A stretch of DNA of 64,000 bases, from positions 46,108,853 to 46,172,852 of the forward strand of contig NC_133387.1 of the NCBI RefSeq assembly GCF_047511655.1. Reading direction: 5' to 3'. The DNA comes from Castor canadensis. Taxonomy: Eukaryota > Chordata > Mammalia > Rodentia > Castoridae. The position numbers and the translations under genes were made by a program. Below, piece after piece: positions 34,329 to 45,785 of the stretch (position 1 is the stretch's first letter; each line of letters begins with the position of its first letter). The notes below the pieces were generated by a model. That model saw nothing but the letters and a program-made list of their open reading frames with translations, was not told the DNA's origin and ran no database searches.

Positions 34329-35641
34329 AATCTCTCCAACAAGCATCATAAACCTCAGCAGTTGGATTTTTCTGGGTGTGCATTCCAATGGCAAGAAATC
34401 AGGCAAACTGCAAATGCCACCAATAAGTGCTAAATATGAGCTAGTGAGCACCCAAAGCTGAACCCAAATCCCAACTCTAAACACTCTGTAGTCAATCCAT
34501 TTTTCACGTATTTTCCTGAGTTCTCTTGGATATTATTTTAGCTCTGGAAAGAGAGTTTGGTTGGAAAACCTGGCATCGACTGAGCAAATAAAGTGAAATG
34601 AATAAGTTTTTCTTTTAAAAGAGTTTATTTCTTCAAAACATTGGTTCAGAAGCTGTGGAAGCAGCCGTATTTAATTAAATAAATGCTAGGAAACCTCATG
34701 TTTTCAGTGGAGCAGGCATGGTTTCTTTTATCTGTCTTTTTTGCAACTATAGAGCCTCTACATAGTAGGTGTGGTGAAAGAAATTGTGATTGGTTTATTC
34801 CTTAACAAACATTCTTCATGAAAATTGTCATCATCTCAACTACTGTCAGAATAAACAAAATATGACAAAATAGATATAAAAGGAGTAGAATTTCCAAGTA
34901 GGTTTTTGAAAAGGTCCTGATTTCAGTGATGTGCTGTCCACATCCTCATTCAAAACACATTATAGTTGTCACCCATTCCAAAATGAACATGATAAGGGTG
35001 TAGGCAGATGGATAAACACATGTTCCCTGATTTTTAAGATAGCAGGGTACCTGGAAATGCTTTAAGAACTTACAGTTAAGAAAATGCAGAAAGATGAGGT
35101 GCTGCAGTTTAGAATCAGCATAGAAATAGAATTTGTTTTTCATCCTGGCTAAATCACAAATATATGCACATGTTCTTTTTGTGTTTGCAGAGTTAAAGTA
35201 ATAATAATAATGTTATTTATACTCAGATTTTTATGGTTACCATGTAAGAAAATTTTAAAAGAAAACAATACTGTTGTTATAGACATTTCAAATTCTTACC
35301 TCTAAATTTACTCTCAATGTAGAATTATATAACCCCAATTTCCAAAATATCTCTTGAACCTACAAATTTATCTTCTTTCTATTGTCACTATCCTTATTTC
35401 AAATGACAGGATCTGGTAACAAGACTACTGCAATAGTCTACCATCTCAGGTCTCTGCCTCCCTTTTTGTTCAGGGCTAATGCTAAAGTCATGAAAAGATT
35501 ATTCTTCTCATGCCCATCCTCACACATAATTCAAATAAAACTGCTTCTTGTTTTAAAAAGATTTAGCATGTGCCTCTGTAAGACAGTTGGCTTCTTGCTG
35601 ACTTTAAGATAAGAATGTGACTTGTTCCATGTATGCAAAAC
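34329..35641. other. Unique intergenic sequence
   Basis: AT-rich; no gene or repeat recognised. Confidence 0.5.
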
Positions 35642-36011
35642 TGTATTAGTATTATCATCATTGTTATCAGATACCTGATAGAAACAATTTAATGGAGGAA
35701 GGAATTACTTTGGTTCACCATTTCAGAGGGTCAGTCCACAGTCACTTGTCCTTATGTATTTGGGCAGAACATCATGGCAACAGGAGTATATGACAGAAGA
35801 GTTTCTTCACCTTATGGAGGATAGAACACAAAGAGAGAAGAGACCACGGACTAGGTGTAACCTTCAAAGGCATGACCCTTAGGGACCTATTTCCTCCAGA
35901 TAAGCCCTACCTACTTAAGGTCTCACAACCTCCCAAAGTACTGCCACCATTTGGGGACCAAGCAGTCATAATATGAGCCTCTGAGGAGCACTGCATATTC
36001 AAATCATAACA
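35642..36011 (-). mobile_element. MaLR-like LTR, minus strand
   Basis: Plus-strand start tgtattagtattatcatcat and end tattcaaatcataaca give TG...CA ends when read on the minus strand. Same layout as 12745-13165 and 28155-28519. About 370 bases, no coding content. Confidence 0.65.
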
Positions 36012-36714
36012 AATGCTATTATCTGATACATAAGTGCCTCTTTGGGCACTCTGCATTTCTAGATCACATTAATGATTTTAAAATTAATTTTAAAATTAAG
36101 TTCTGATAGAAAAAAATAATTGTGAAGGTCACAGCATCATGTTCATGAACCTTAACCAAAATGCCAGGCTCAGGAGTCACTGTACAGAGTACAAAAGAAT
36201 GCTGTTTATGTAGCACTCAATTCTTTGTAAAAGAAAATTTCTTGAAGTACACATCTGTTGTTTTTGCATACAGTAACTGTTCTTCAGAGAGCCATGCTTC
36301 ATCCATTGAATGTACCTGTGAGAAGACTTAAATCAAAGAAATGTGAGCAGCAAAGACCAATCAGAGACTCTCTTTGGAATCTGAATCTGGAGCCAGTAAT
36401 AAGAACTAAAAAAAATCAAGTTTATTGATTCTAATTGTAATGAACTTAGAGACTATCCATTGGTTCATATTACCTGTATTCCTGACACTGCTCTTTTTTA
36501 AAACTATAATCAAATAAACTTTCATTTTCAGTATTTTATATTAAATTTGAAATCAGTTCATCATTGAGTTAAAAACTGACAAACCGGGCTTGCCATGTCA
36601 TAGAGCTATGACTTTGGGCTTTGTCAATAAGCATTTAAGTTTTTGTCAACTAAAGACTTAATTATCTAGGTATTTCTGCTAAAGAAAAACTTTTTAAATT
36701 TTACTTTCTAAAGT
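36012..36714. other. Unique intergenic sequence
   Basis: No gene or repeat recognised. Confidence 0.5.
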
Positions 36715-36962
36715 TTTATTTTATTTTTGTTAACTGACACATAAAAATTGTACATATATATGACATACAATATAATGTATGAATATATGCATATATTAGG
36801 TAAAGATCAATCATGAAAACTGGCATATCCATGACCTCAAATGTTTATAATTTCTTATAGTAAAAATATTCAAATGTCTCCTCTAGCTATTTGGAAATAT
36901 ACAATAATATTCAATGTTTTTGACTCTAGTCACTCTACTGAACAATAGAACATGAAAACTTA
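36715..36962 (-). mobile_element. L1 3' UTR fragment, minus strand
   Basis: taactgacacataaaaattg, tggcatatccatgacctcaa, ctctagctatttggaaatat is an inverted old L1 3' end. Confidence 0.65.
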
Positions 36963-37745
36963 GTGGTACTTGTTAAGGCACAATAAAGACAGACTTTATT
37001 CAGGACAATTGCAATAGGAATAGGGCCCACTGCAGTAGGGTTTTGCAGTGAGAGAAAGAGATTGGGTTTAACTTTAAATATAGTAAGCCCAAATGTGAAT
37101 TTAGTCAAGGAGCAAAGTAAAGAAAATCACTAAGAGGAGGCATCAGGAATAAGGGGGATTCTGGTTAACCTGTCCTAATAGGATTTGTGCTGAAGACAGG
37201 CCAAGGTAAACAGAGCTGACCAGTGAGATGGTGGAAGATGAGAAACCCAATCAAAAAGCAGAGGATGATTGGATTCAGTGAGTAGAGGGTTCTTGCTAAC
37301 CTGACTTAGCAGGTTGTTCCTAAAACTGGATTTTATGAGGAAATGACACAGATGAACCTAGCAGAGGGTTCGAAAACTGACTAAAATTTGGTCAAGCAAA
37401 GAATCTTTGCCACCTCTAGCACTTTTTTTTGTAGTACTGGGATTTGAACACAGGGCCTACACCTTGAGCCACTCCACTAGTCTTTTTTTGTGATGGTTTT
37501 TTTTTAGATAGAAGTTCACAAACTATTTGCCTGGACTGGCTTTGAACTGCAATCTTCCTGAGTAGCTAGGATTGCAGGCATGAGCCATGAATGCCCAGCT
37601 TGACTTCTAACTAAGACTATTCTAAAACCAGACTCATTGCATAATAAAGAATCTAACTGGCTTTTGTCCTTGGTTTTCTTAACAGAGACTAAATCCTTCA
37701 AATTTTCCAAGGAATAAAGGCATCTTTGCTATTAATGAGCTTCTG
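36963..37745. repeat. Unassigned repeat-like segment with an embedded SINE
   Basis: Sequence from cacaataaagacagacttta to about 37420 and from 37602 to about 37745 looks like one older element, possibly an LTR, split by a SINE. The family cannot be named from memory. Confidence 0.35.
37420..37601 (-). mobile_element. B1-dID dimeric SINE, minus strand
   Basis: Inverted ID tail gtactgggatttgaacacag (shortened), then T-rich linker and inverted B1 ending gaatgcccagctt. Confidence 0.78.
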
Positions 37746-38101
37746 AGCTCACACCTGTATGTTAGGAGATGAGCTAACTTGGTGAGAGAGGGCAAGATGG
37801 CAGAGGAATGAAAGTTTTCTCCATGAGATTATGTGAATAAGAGTTTGGATAACAAAGAATAGATACATACAGAAGAGCAAAAGAGAGGAAGAGCACTGAG
37901 AACCATAAAACAAGGACAGGAAAGCTGAACGCACTGTGAAACAGAAAAGCAACAGAGTAAGGGGCGGGAAGCTGAAGCCCTCACCCCAAGTGCTCTCTCA
38001 TACTATTACTTTCTATAGCTACCACACATTCTTTCCATCTCCCTCTCCCATCCCTCCCCCACATCTATTCCTTATATTACTCAATTTCTAATCCTTATAT
38101 C

Positions 38102-38190
38102 TAGGGCTGACAGAGTGGCTCAAGTGATAAGAGCACCTGCCTAGTAAGCATGAGGCCTTGAGTTCAAACCCTAATACCACCAAAAAAAAA
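38102..38190 (+). mobile_element. ID-like SINE, young
   Basis: gggctgacagagtggctcaa, agagcacctgcctagtaagc, cttgagttcaaaccctaata and a poly-A tail; close to the apparent ID consensus of this genome. Confidence 0.85.
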
Positions 38191-38410
38191 GATTCTTTCT
38201 AATCTTTATACTTTCTAACCAGTGTTAATCTCCCATATCATCTGTCTAGAAGTCAGAGTTTTCCTCCTACACAACCTTAGCGGGGAAACAGAAAAAGGTT
38301 CCAATTTTTTTTTGTCAAATATTCAAATGTTTGGTTTATTGCTGAATTGTTTTTCTTTCTTTTTCCCAAGTATTTTAATAAGAAGATAATTTCAATAAAG
38401 AATTGGTAGA

Positions 38411-39964
38411 GGCCAGGAATTCCAAGATGACGGCTAGGGGGAGGAAGCAGAAAGCATGCCTCCTAAAGTAAAATCTTGGAGAGATGCCGGAGATACATCT
38501 TACAGGAAAAAACACCCAAAAGAGGCAAAACTTTGACCCCTCCACACCTCCAGCCTGTGCACAGCATCTCCACTTCATGTTGAACGGAGAAACCAGGAAG
38601 GCCTCCAGGTCACCGCCAGATGGCAGCACCCAGACGGCTTGGGAAGATGTGGACCACAAGGTGAGCTAAGCACTACACGGTACTCACACAGACAACCCTG
38701 GACCAGATCAGCATAGACCCCTGGACAGACTGACCCCCACCTAGGGAAAAAAGAGAAACTGAATAATAAGCAATAATAACAAAAAAGACATGTAGCACAG
38801 AGGGCAGGGCTCCCTGAGTGCCAAATGGGGGGGGTGGGAGGGAAATCCCTCACAAGCCAGCTGGAGAAGGCAGGAGTGTCGCACATGCCGCCAGCAATCA
38901 GGAGCAGGAAAGCTTGTAAAAGTGGTGGTGGGAGGAAAACTCCAAAGAGAAGGGGGGAAGACTCACCTCCCATGTGAGCTGTAAATAAACAAGCTGGCCA
39001 GAGAAGGCAGGAGCGGCAGCACATACCCAGCAATTAGGAGCAGGAAAGCTTGTAAAAGTGGTGGTGGGAGGAAAACTCCACAGGAGAGAGGGGAAGACCC
39101 ACTTCCCACGTGAGCTGTAAATAAACATGTAGGCCTCAGAAAGCTGGTGCAGTGTCACCTCCCCCAGTGTGCTTGGAAAGGGGAAAGCTTGTAGCAGTGG
39201 CTGTCGTGCACAGAACTCTGAGTAAACAAAGCCTTCAGGGCCAGGTGAGTGCTAAGCTCACTCCTGAGATCTGCATAAATGACGCCTCCAGCAACAGCAG
39301 GCTGACAGCAGCAGGCAGGTGAGCCACAGCCTCAGACAGACATTCACAGAATTGTCTCCAGACTCTTTTTTTTTCTTCTCTTCCTTTGATGAGACAACAA
39401 CCGAACTACACCTGCATGTTGAAAAACTTACTGAAACTGTATTGCATTTGAACTTGGGACACTTTGTGGGGTTTTTTTCTTTTGTGCTGATTTTTTTTTT
39501 TTAGCTTTTGTTCCCCTTTGATGAGACAGTGATAGAACTACTTCTGAGACACAATCCCCAGGATTGGAGGCTGAGGGATGAACACCAAAATTATTAAGAC
39601 TGAAACTTTATTGCATTTGAACTTGGAGAATTTTTTATGTTTTTTTAAATTTTTTTTCATTTATTTATTTTTTATTTTTATCTTTTTTTATGTTTTTATT
39701 TTCAATCCTCTCTCTGCCTCTCTAATGCCTGTTCAGCTTACTGAGATTAGTACACTATCTCTTCTTGTTTATATCTTTGAAACTTTTTTCTTGTTTGTTT
39801 GTTTTGTTTTTTCTACTTGTTTATTGGTTTTTCCCTTTTTTTTTTAACTTCTTTGCTTTCCATCTCCTCTCACCCTTCCATTCTAAATATCACCATTGTT
39901 ATTATTACAAGCTAGAAAATACTTAATTGCACACAGTAGAGGGACAATAGCAACACCAAGGGCA
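38411..39964 (+). promoter_or_regulatory. L1 5' UTR/internal promoter with tandem 137-bp unit
   Basis: A YY1-like word ccaagatgacgg lies at 38422-38432, a dozen bases from the 5' end, as in human L1. A CTCF-like core ccgccagatggcag is at 38613-38626. Two tandem copies of a 137-base unit begin gagaaggcaggag at 38864 and 39001; each contains gcaggaaagcttgtaaaagt and gagctgtaaataaaca. The last 600 bases become T-rich (39360-39860). Confidence 0.75.
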
Positions 39965-41017
39965 ATGACAGGAAGACAGAATAAACAGGAAAACCAGTTT
40001 CCCCACAGCAAAAAATTAGTACAGGAACCAGAGGGGAATGAAGAAAACAGATACTCAGATCCAGACTCCAACAAAATGAAGATAAACTATGCCAAAGGAC
40101 CCAATGAACCCCACAAGAATAATTTAAAAGAAGACATACTACAGGTACTCAATGAGAATTTTATAGAGATGATACTGGATAGGTTCAAACAAAATGTACA
40201 GGAGACACTCAAGAAATTCCAAGACAATAAAAATAGAGAATTTGAAAAAGCACAAGAAGAAATAAAAGAAATCAAAGAAGCACTGTATAAACACCAAAGT
40301 GAAACAAAGAACACGATTAAGAGATAAATGAACTCAGGACAAAAATAGACAACATTAAAGAGGAAGGGATTCAGGATATGGAAAACTCAGAAAAAGAATG
40401 AAACAGAATTGAATAAACAAAATGAAAGGCCAATCCAGCAGAATAGAACAAACAGAAGACAGAATCTCAGAACTCAAAGATGAAATGGTAATTAAAGGAA
40501 AAACTGAAGAACTATTAGTTAAACAACTCAAGAGCTATGAAAAGAAAATGCAAGAACTCACTGACTCCATCAAAAGACCAAACCTGAGAATCACGGGCAT
40601 CAAAGAAAGAGAAGAGGTGCAAGCAAAGGGAATGCATAATATATTCAACAAAATAATTCACAAAATTTCCCAAATCTAGAGAAAGATAGTCCCATATAGA
40701 TGCAAGAGGCCTCCAGAACACCAAACAGACCAGATCAAAATAGAACTACCCCTCGACATATCATCATTAAAACAACAAGCTCAGAAACTAGGGAAAGAAT
40801 ATTGAAGGCTGTAAGAGAGAAAAAACAAATAACATACAAAGGTAAACCCATCAAAATCACAGCAGACTTCTCAACAGAAACATTAAAAGCAAGAAGAGCG
40901 TGGGGTGAGATCTTCCGGGCACTGAATGAAAATAACTTCAACCCCAGGATACTCTACCCAGCAAAACTATCATTCAAAATAGATGGAGCAATAAAAGTCT
41001 TCCATGATAATAACTAA
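39965..41017 (+). pseudogene. L1 ORF1p remnant (RNA-binding chaperone), broken
   Basis: A basic N-terminus (MTGRQNKQEN) leads into a long heptad-rich coiled coil (about 40100-40560). The RNA-recognition part begins at KRPNLRITGIKE (40572-40610), and the C-terminal domain has TPRHIII, YKGKPIKITADFS and RILYPAKLSF. All are in the order of mammalian L1 ORF1p, which trimerises and coats L1 RNA. In-frame stops near 40324 and 40677 and frame changes between them break it. Confidence 0.9.
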
Positions 41018-41206
41018 AACAATATGTGACCACAAAGCCACTACTACAAAGATTCTTCAAGGGATTCTGCAGACAGAAAGTGAAACCCAACATAACCATG
41101 AAAGGACAGGCACCACCAAACTACAGGAAAACAAAAAGCAAGAAAGTAGAGAGTAACCTCAACTTAGGTACACACAATCAAACCTTCAAACAACTAAGAC
41201 AACTAA

Positions 41207-44200
41207 ATGACAGGAATCACCACATACCTATCAGTACTAACACTTAATGTTAATGGACTTAATTCCCCCATCAAAAGGCACCATTTGATGAAATGGATTA
41301 AAAAGGAAGATCCAACAATTTGTTGCTTACAGGAGACCCATCTCGTGGACAGAAATAAGCATAGGCTTAGGATGAAAGGCTGGAAGAAGATTTACCAAAC
41401 CAATGCCCCCCCCACCCAAATAGGCAAGAGTAGCAATACTTATCTCTGACAAAGTAGACTTCAAACCCACATTGATCAAATGAGATGAAGAAGGACATTC
41501 CATACTAATAGAAGGGGAAATAGACCAAAAGGAAATAATAATTATCAACCTATATGCACCCAATGTCAATGCACTCAATTTCATCAAACACACCCTGAAA
41601 GACCTAAAAGCATATATTAACTCCAACACAGTGGTTGTGGGAGACGTTAACACCCCATTATCATCAATAGATAGGTCATCCAAACAAAAAATCAATAAAG
41701 AAATCCTAGATCTAAAATATGCCATACATCAAATGGACCTAGTTGATGTCTACAGAACATTCCATCCGACTTCTACACAATATACATTCTTCTCAGCAGC
41801 CCATGGAACCTTCTCCAAAATAGATCATATCCTAGGGCACAAAGCAAGCCTCAGCAATTATAAGAAAATAGAAATTATACCATGCATGCTATCTGATCAT
41901 AATGCAATAAAACTAGAACTCAACAACTAAAGTAAAGACAAAAAACATGCAAACAGCTGGAAACTGAATAACTCATTGCTTAATGAACAATGGGTCATTG
42001 ATGAAATAAAAGAGGAAATTAAAAAGTTCCTGGAAGTCAATGAAAATGAAAACACAACCTACTGGAACCTATGGAACACAGCAAAGACAGTCCTGAGAGG
42101 AAAGTTTATAGCCATGAGTGCATATATTAAAAAGACTGAAAGATCCCAAATCAATGACCTAATGATACATCTCAAACTCCTAGAAAAATAAGAACAAGTA
42201 AATCCCAAAACAAATAGAAGGAGAGAAATAATAAAAAATAAGAGCTGAAATCAATGAAATAGAAACCAAAAAAACCATACAAAGAATCAATGAAACAAAA
42301 AGTTGGTTCTAAGAAAAAATAAACAAGATGGACAGACCCCTGGCAAACCTGACTAAAATGAGGAGAGAAAAAACCCAAATTAGTAGAATTAGGAATGCAA
42401 AAGGGGAGATAACAACAAACACCATGGAAGTCCAGGAAATCATCAGAGACTACTTTGAGAACCTATATTCAAATAAATTTGAAAATCTTAAAGAGATGGA
42501 CAGATTTCTAGATACATATGAGCATCCAAAACTGAACCAAGAGGAAATTAATCACCTGAATAGATCTATGACACAAAATGAAATTGAAGCAGCAATCAAG
42601 AGTCTCCCCAAAAAGAAAAGTCCAGGACCTGATGGATTCTCTGCTAAATTCCATCAGACCTTTAAAGAAGAACTGATACCAACCCTCCTTAAACTGTTCC
42701 ACAAAATAGAAAGGGAAGGAAAACTGTCTAACACTTTATTAAGCCAGTATTACACTTATCCCAAAACCAGGCAAAGACACCTCCAAAATGGAGAACTCTA
42801 GGCCAATCTCCTTAATGAACATTGACGTGAAAATCCTCAATAAAATAATGGCAAACCACATTCAATAACACATCAAAAAGATTATTCACCACAACCAAGT
42901 AGGCTTCATCCCAGGAATGCAGAGGTGCTTCAACATACGAAAATCAAAAAACATAATAAACCACATTAACAGAAGCAAAGACAAAAACCACTTGATCATC
43001 TCAATAGATGCACAAAAAGCCCTTGATAAGATACAACACCATTTCATGACAAAAGCTCTAAGAAAACTAGGAGTAGAAGGAAAGTACCTCAACATCATAA
43101 AAGTTATATATGACAAACCTACAGCCAGCATTATACTTAATGGAGAAAAACTGAAACCATTCCCTCTAAAATCAGGAACCAGACAAGGATGCCCACTATC
43201 TCCACTCCTATTCAACATAGAACTGGAATTCCAAGCCAGAGAAATTTGGCAAGAAGAAGGAATAAAAGGAATACAAATAGGTAAAGAAACTGTCAAAATA
43301 TCCCTATTTGCAGATGACATGACCCTATACTTTAAAGACCCAATAAACTCTACTGAAAAGCTCCTGGACACCATCAATAGCTATAGCAAGGTAGCAGGAT
43401 ATAAAATCAACATAGAAAAATCATTAGCATTTCTAGACACTAATAATGAACAAACTGAGAAAGAATATATGAAAACAATTCCATTTACAATAGCCTCAAA
43501 AAAAATCAAATACCTTGGTGTTAACCTAACAAAGGATGAAAACAACCTCTATGAGGAAAACTATAAACTTCTGAAGAAAGAGATTGAGGAAGACTATAGA
43601 AAGTGGAGAGATCTCCCATGCTCATGGATTGGTACAATCAACATAGTAAAAAAGTCAATACTCCCAAAAGTAATCTACATGTTTAATGCAATTCCCATCA
43701 AAATTCCAATGATATTCATTAAAGAGATTGAAAAAATCTACCATTAAATTTATATGGAAACACAAGAGGCCACAAATAGCCAAGAGAATGCTCTGTCAAA
43801 AGAACAATGCTGGAGGTATCACGATACCCAACTTCAATCTATATTACAAAGAAATAACAATAAAAACAGCATGGTACTGGCTCAAAAACAAACATGAAGA
43901 CCAGTGAAACAGAATAGAGGACCCAGACATGAAGCCACACAACTATAACCAACTTGTCTTTGACAAAGGCGCTAAAAATATATGGTGGAGAAAAGACAGC
44001 CTCTTCAACAAAAACTGCTGGGAAAACTGGTTAGCAGTCTGCAAAAAACTGAAACTAGATCCATGTATATCACCCTATACAAATATTAACTCAAAATGGA
44101 TCAAGGATCTTAATATCAAACCACAAACTCTAAAGTTGATACAGGAAAGAGTAGGAAATACTCTGGAATTAGTAAGTATAGGTAAGAACTTTCTCAATGG

Positions 44201-45025
44201 AACCCCAGCAGCTCAGCAACTAAGAGATAGCATAGATATATGGGACTTCATAAAACTAAAAAGCTTCTGCTCAACAAAAGAAATGGTCTCTAAACTGAAG
44301 AGACCACCCACAGAGTGGGAGAAAATATTTTCCAGCTACACATCAGACAAAGGACTGATAACCAGAATATATAGGGAACTTAAAAAACTAAATTCTCCCA
44401 AAATTAATGAACCAAAAGGAAATGGGCAAGTGAACTAAACAGAACTTTCTCAAAAGAAGAAATTCAAATGGCCAAAAAACAATGAAAAAATGCTCACCAT
44501 CTGTAGCAGTAAAGGAAATGCAAATTAAGATTTTCCACCTCACCCCTGTTAGAATAGCCATCATTAGCAACATCACTAACAACAGGTGTTGGCAAGGATG
44601 CGGGGAAAAAGGAACCCTCTTACACTGCTGATGGGAATGTAAACTAGTACAACCACTCTGGAAAAAAATTTGGAGGCTACTTAAAAACCTAAACATTGAT
44701 CTACCATATGATCCACCAATACCACTTTTGGGATATACCCAAAAGAATGTGACACAGGTTATTCCAGAGGCACCTGCACACCCATGTTTATTGCAGCACT
44801 ATTCACAATAGCCAAGTTATGGAAACAGCCAAGATGCCCCACTATTGATGAATGGATCAAGAAAATGTGGTATTTATACACAAGGAATTTTATGCAGCCA
44901 TGAAGAAGAACAAAATGTTATCATTTGCTGGTAAATGGATGGAATTGGAGAACATCATTCTGAGTGAGGTTAGCCTGGCCCAAAAGACCAAAAATCATAT
45001 ATTCTCCCTCATATGCAGACATTAG
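41207..45025 (+). pseudogene. L1 ORF2p remnant (endonuclease-reverse transcriptase), broken
   Basis: It spans 3,819 bases, about the length of a complete mammalian ORF2 (near 1,275 codons). The endonuclease domain starts LSVLTLNVNGLNSP and retains QETHL and KIDHILGHK. The reverse transcriptase has [13 protein letters not shown] (about 43179-43217) and the catalytic FADD at 43307-43318. The C-terminal domain follows to FSLICRH. Inactivating lesions include a shift in an eight-C run at 41406-41413 and stops at 41481, 41928, 42189 and about 42310, with more shifts near 42230, 42800, 43745-43930 and 44420-44540. Confidence 0.92.
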
Positions 45026-45529
45026 ATCAAGGGCAAACACAACAAGGGGATTGGACTTCGATCACATGAGAAAAGCGAGAGCACACAAGGGAGGTATTAG
45101 GATAGGTAAAACACCTAAAAAACTAGATAGCATTTGTTGCTCTCAACACAGAGAAACTAAAGCAGATACTTTAAAGCAACTGAGGCCAATAGGAGAAGGG
45201 GACCAGGAACTAGAGAAAAGCTTAGATCAAGAAGAATTAACCTGGAAGGTAACACACATGCATAGGAAATCAATGTGAGTCAACTCCCTGTATAGCTATC
45301 TTTATCTTAACTAGCAAAAACCCTTGGTCCTTCCTATTATTGCTTATACTCTCTCTACAACAAAATTAGAGATAAGGGCAAAATAGTCTCTGCTGGGTAA
45401 CGAGGGGGTGGGGGAGGGGGGTAAGGGAAGGGGTGGGGGGAGGGGTGAGAAGTGACCCAAACATAGTATGCATATATGAATAAAAAATAAATAAATAAAA
45501 GGCCCTGCCAACAGAAAAACAACAAAAAA
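45026..45529 (+). other. L1 3' UTR and tail, with an odd post-tail segment
   Basis: The 3' UTR carries a G-rich tract at 45404-45446 and ends in an AATAAAAAATAAATAAATAAAA signal/tail at about 45479-45500. It is followed by 23 non-A-rich bases (ggccctgccaacagaaaaac and aac) and a second A tract before the duplication. The extra segment may be a short 3' transduction. Confidence 0.7.
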
Positions 45530-45654
45530 AAAGAATTGGTAGAATTTTTAGTTAGTTTAGTTTTGCAAAGTCTCCTTGTCACATGACTTAAGTACATGGG
45601 GGTGGATAGGAACTAAGCCATTTCCTTAGATTGAATTATTCTGTGAGTCTTTAT

Positions 45655-45785
45655 TTTTTTATTATACATTTTTTTATTAGGACATATTTGTTATACAGAG
45701 GAGATTCATATTGACAATTCCAAATAGGCTTATACCGTACATTGCTTATATCACCTCCACTGAACTGTTGACCTTGCTACAGTTG
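45655..45785 (-). mobile_element. L1 3' end fragment, minus strand
   Basis: Read on the minus strand it ends aacaaatatgtcctaataaa then A-rich, matching the 3' end seen at 48200-48235, and begins ggaggtgatataagcaatgt. It is short and not continuous with the plus-strand L1 that follows. Confidence 0.6.

Larger units (their letters stand above)
38397..45543 (+). mobile_element. Full-length, inactivated L1 LINE with 14-bp target-site duplications
   Basis: The 14-mer aaagaattggtaga at 38397-38410 and 45530-45543 flanks about 7.1 kb. Order: 5' UTR 38411-39964, ORF1 remnant 39965-41017, spacer 41018-41206, ORF2 remnant 41207-45025, 3' UTR and tail 45026-45529. Both frames carry several stops and shifts, so it cannot move on its own. 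It belongs to the same subfamily as the truncated copy at 32.0-33.7 kb but is more damaged and therefore older. Confidence 0.95.

Noticed and set aside
38575..39033. 152-residue minus-strand open frame
   Set aside because: It lies wholly in the GC-rich 5' UTR of the full-length L1, antisense; no homology seen.
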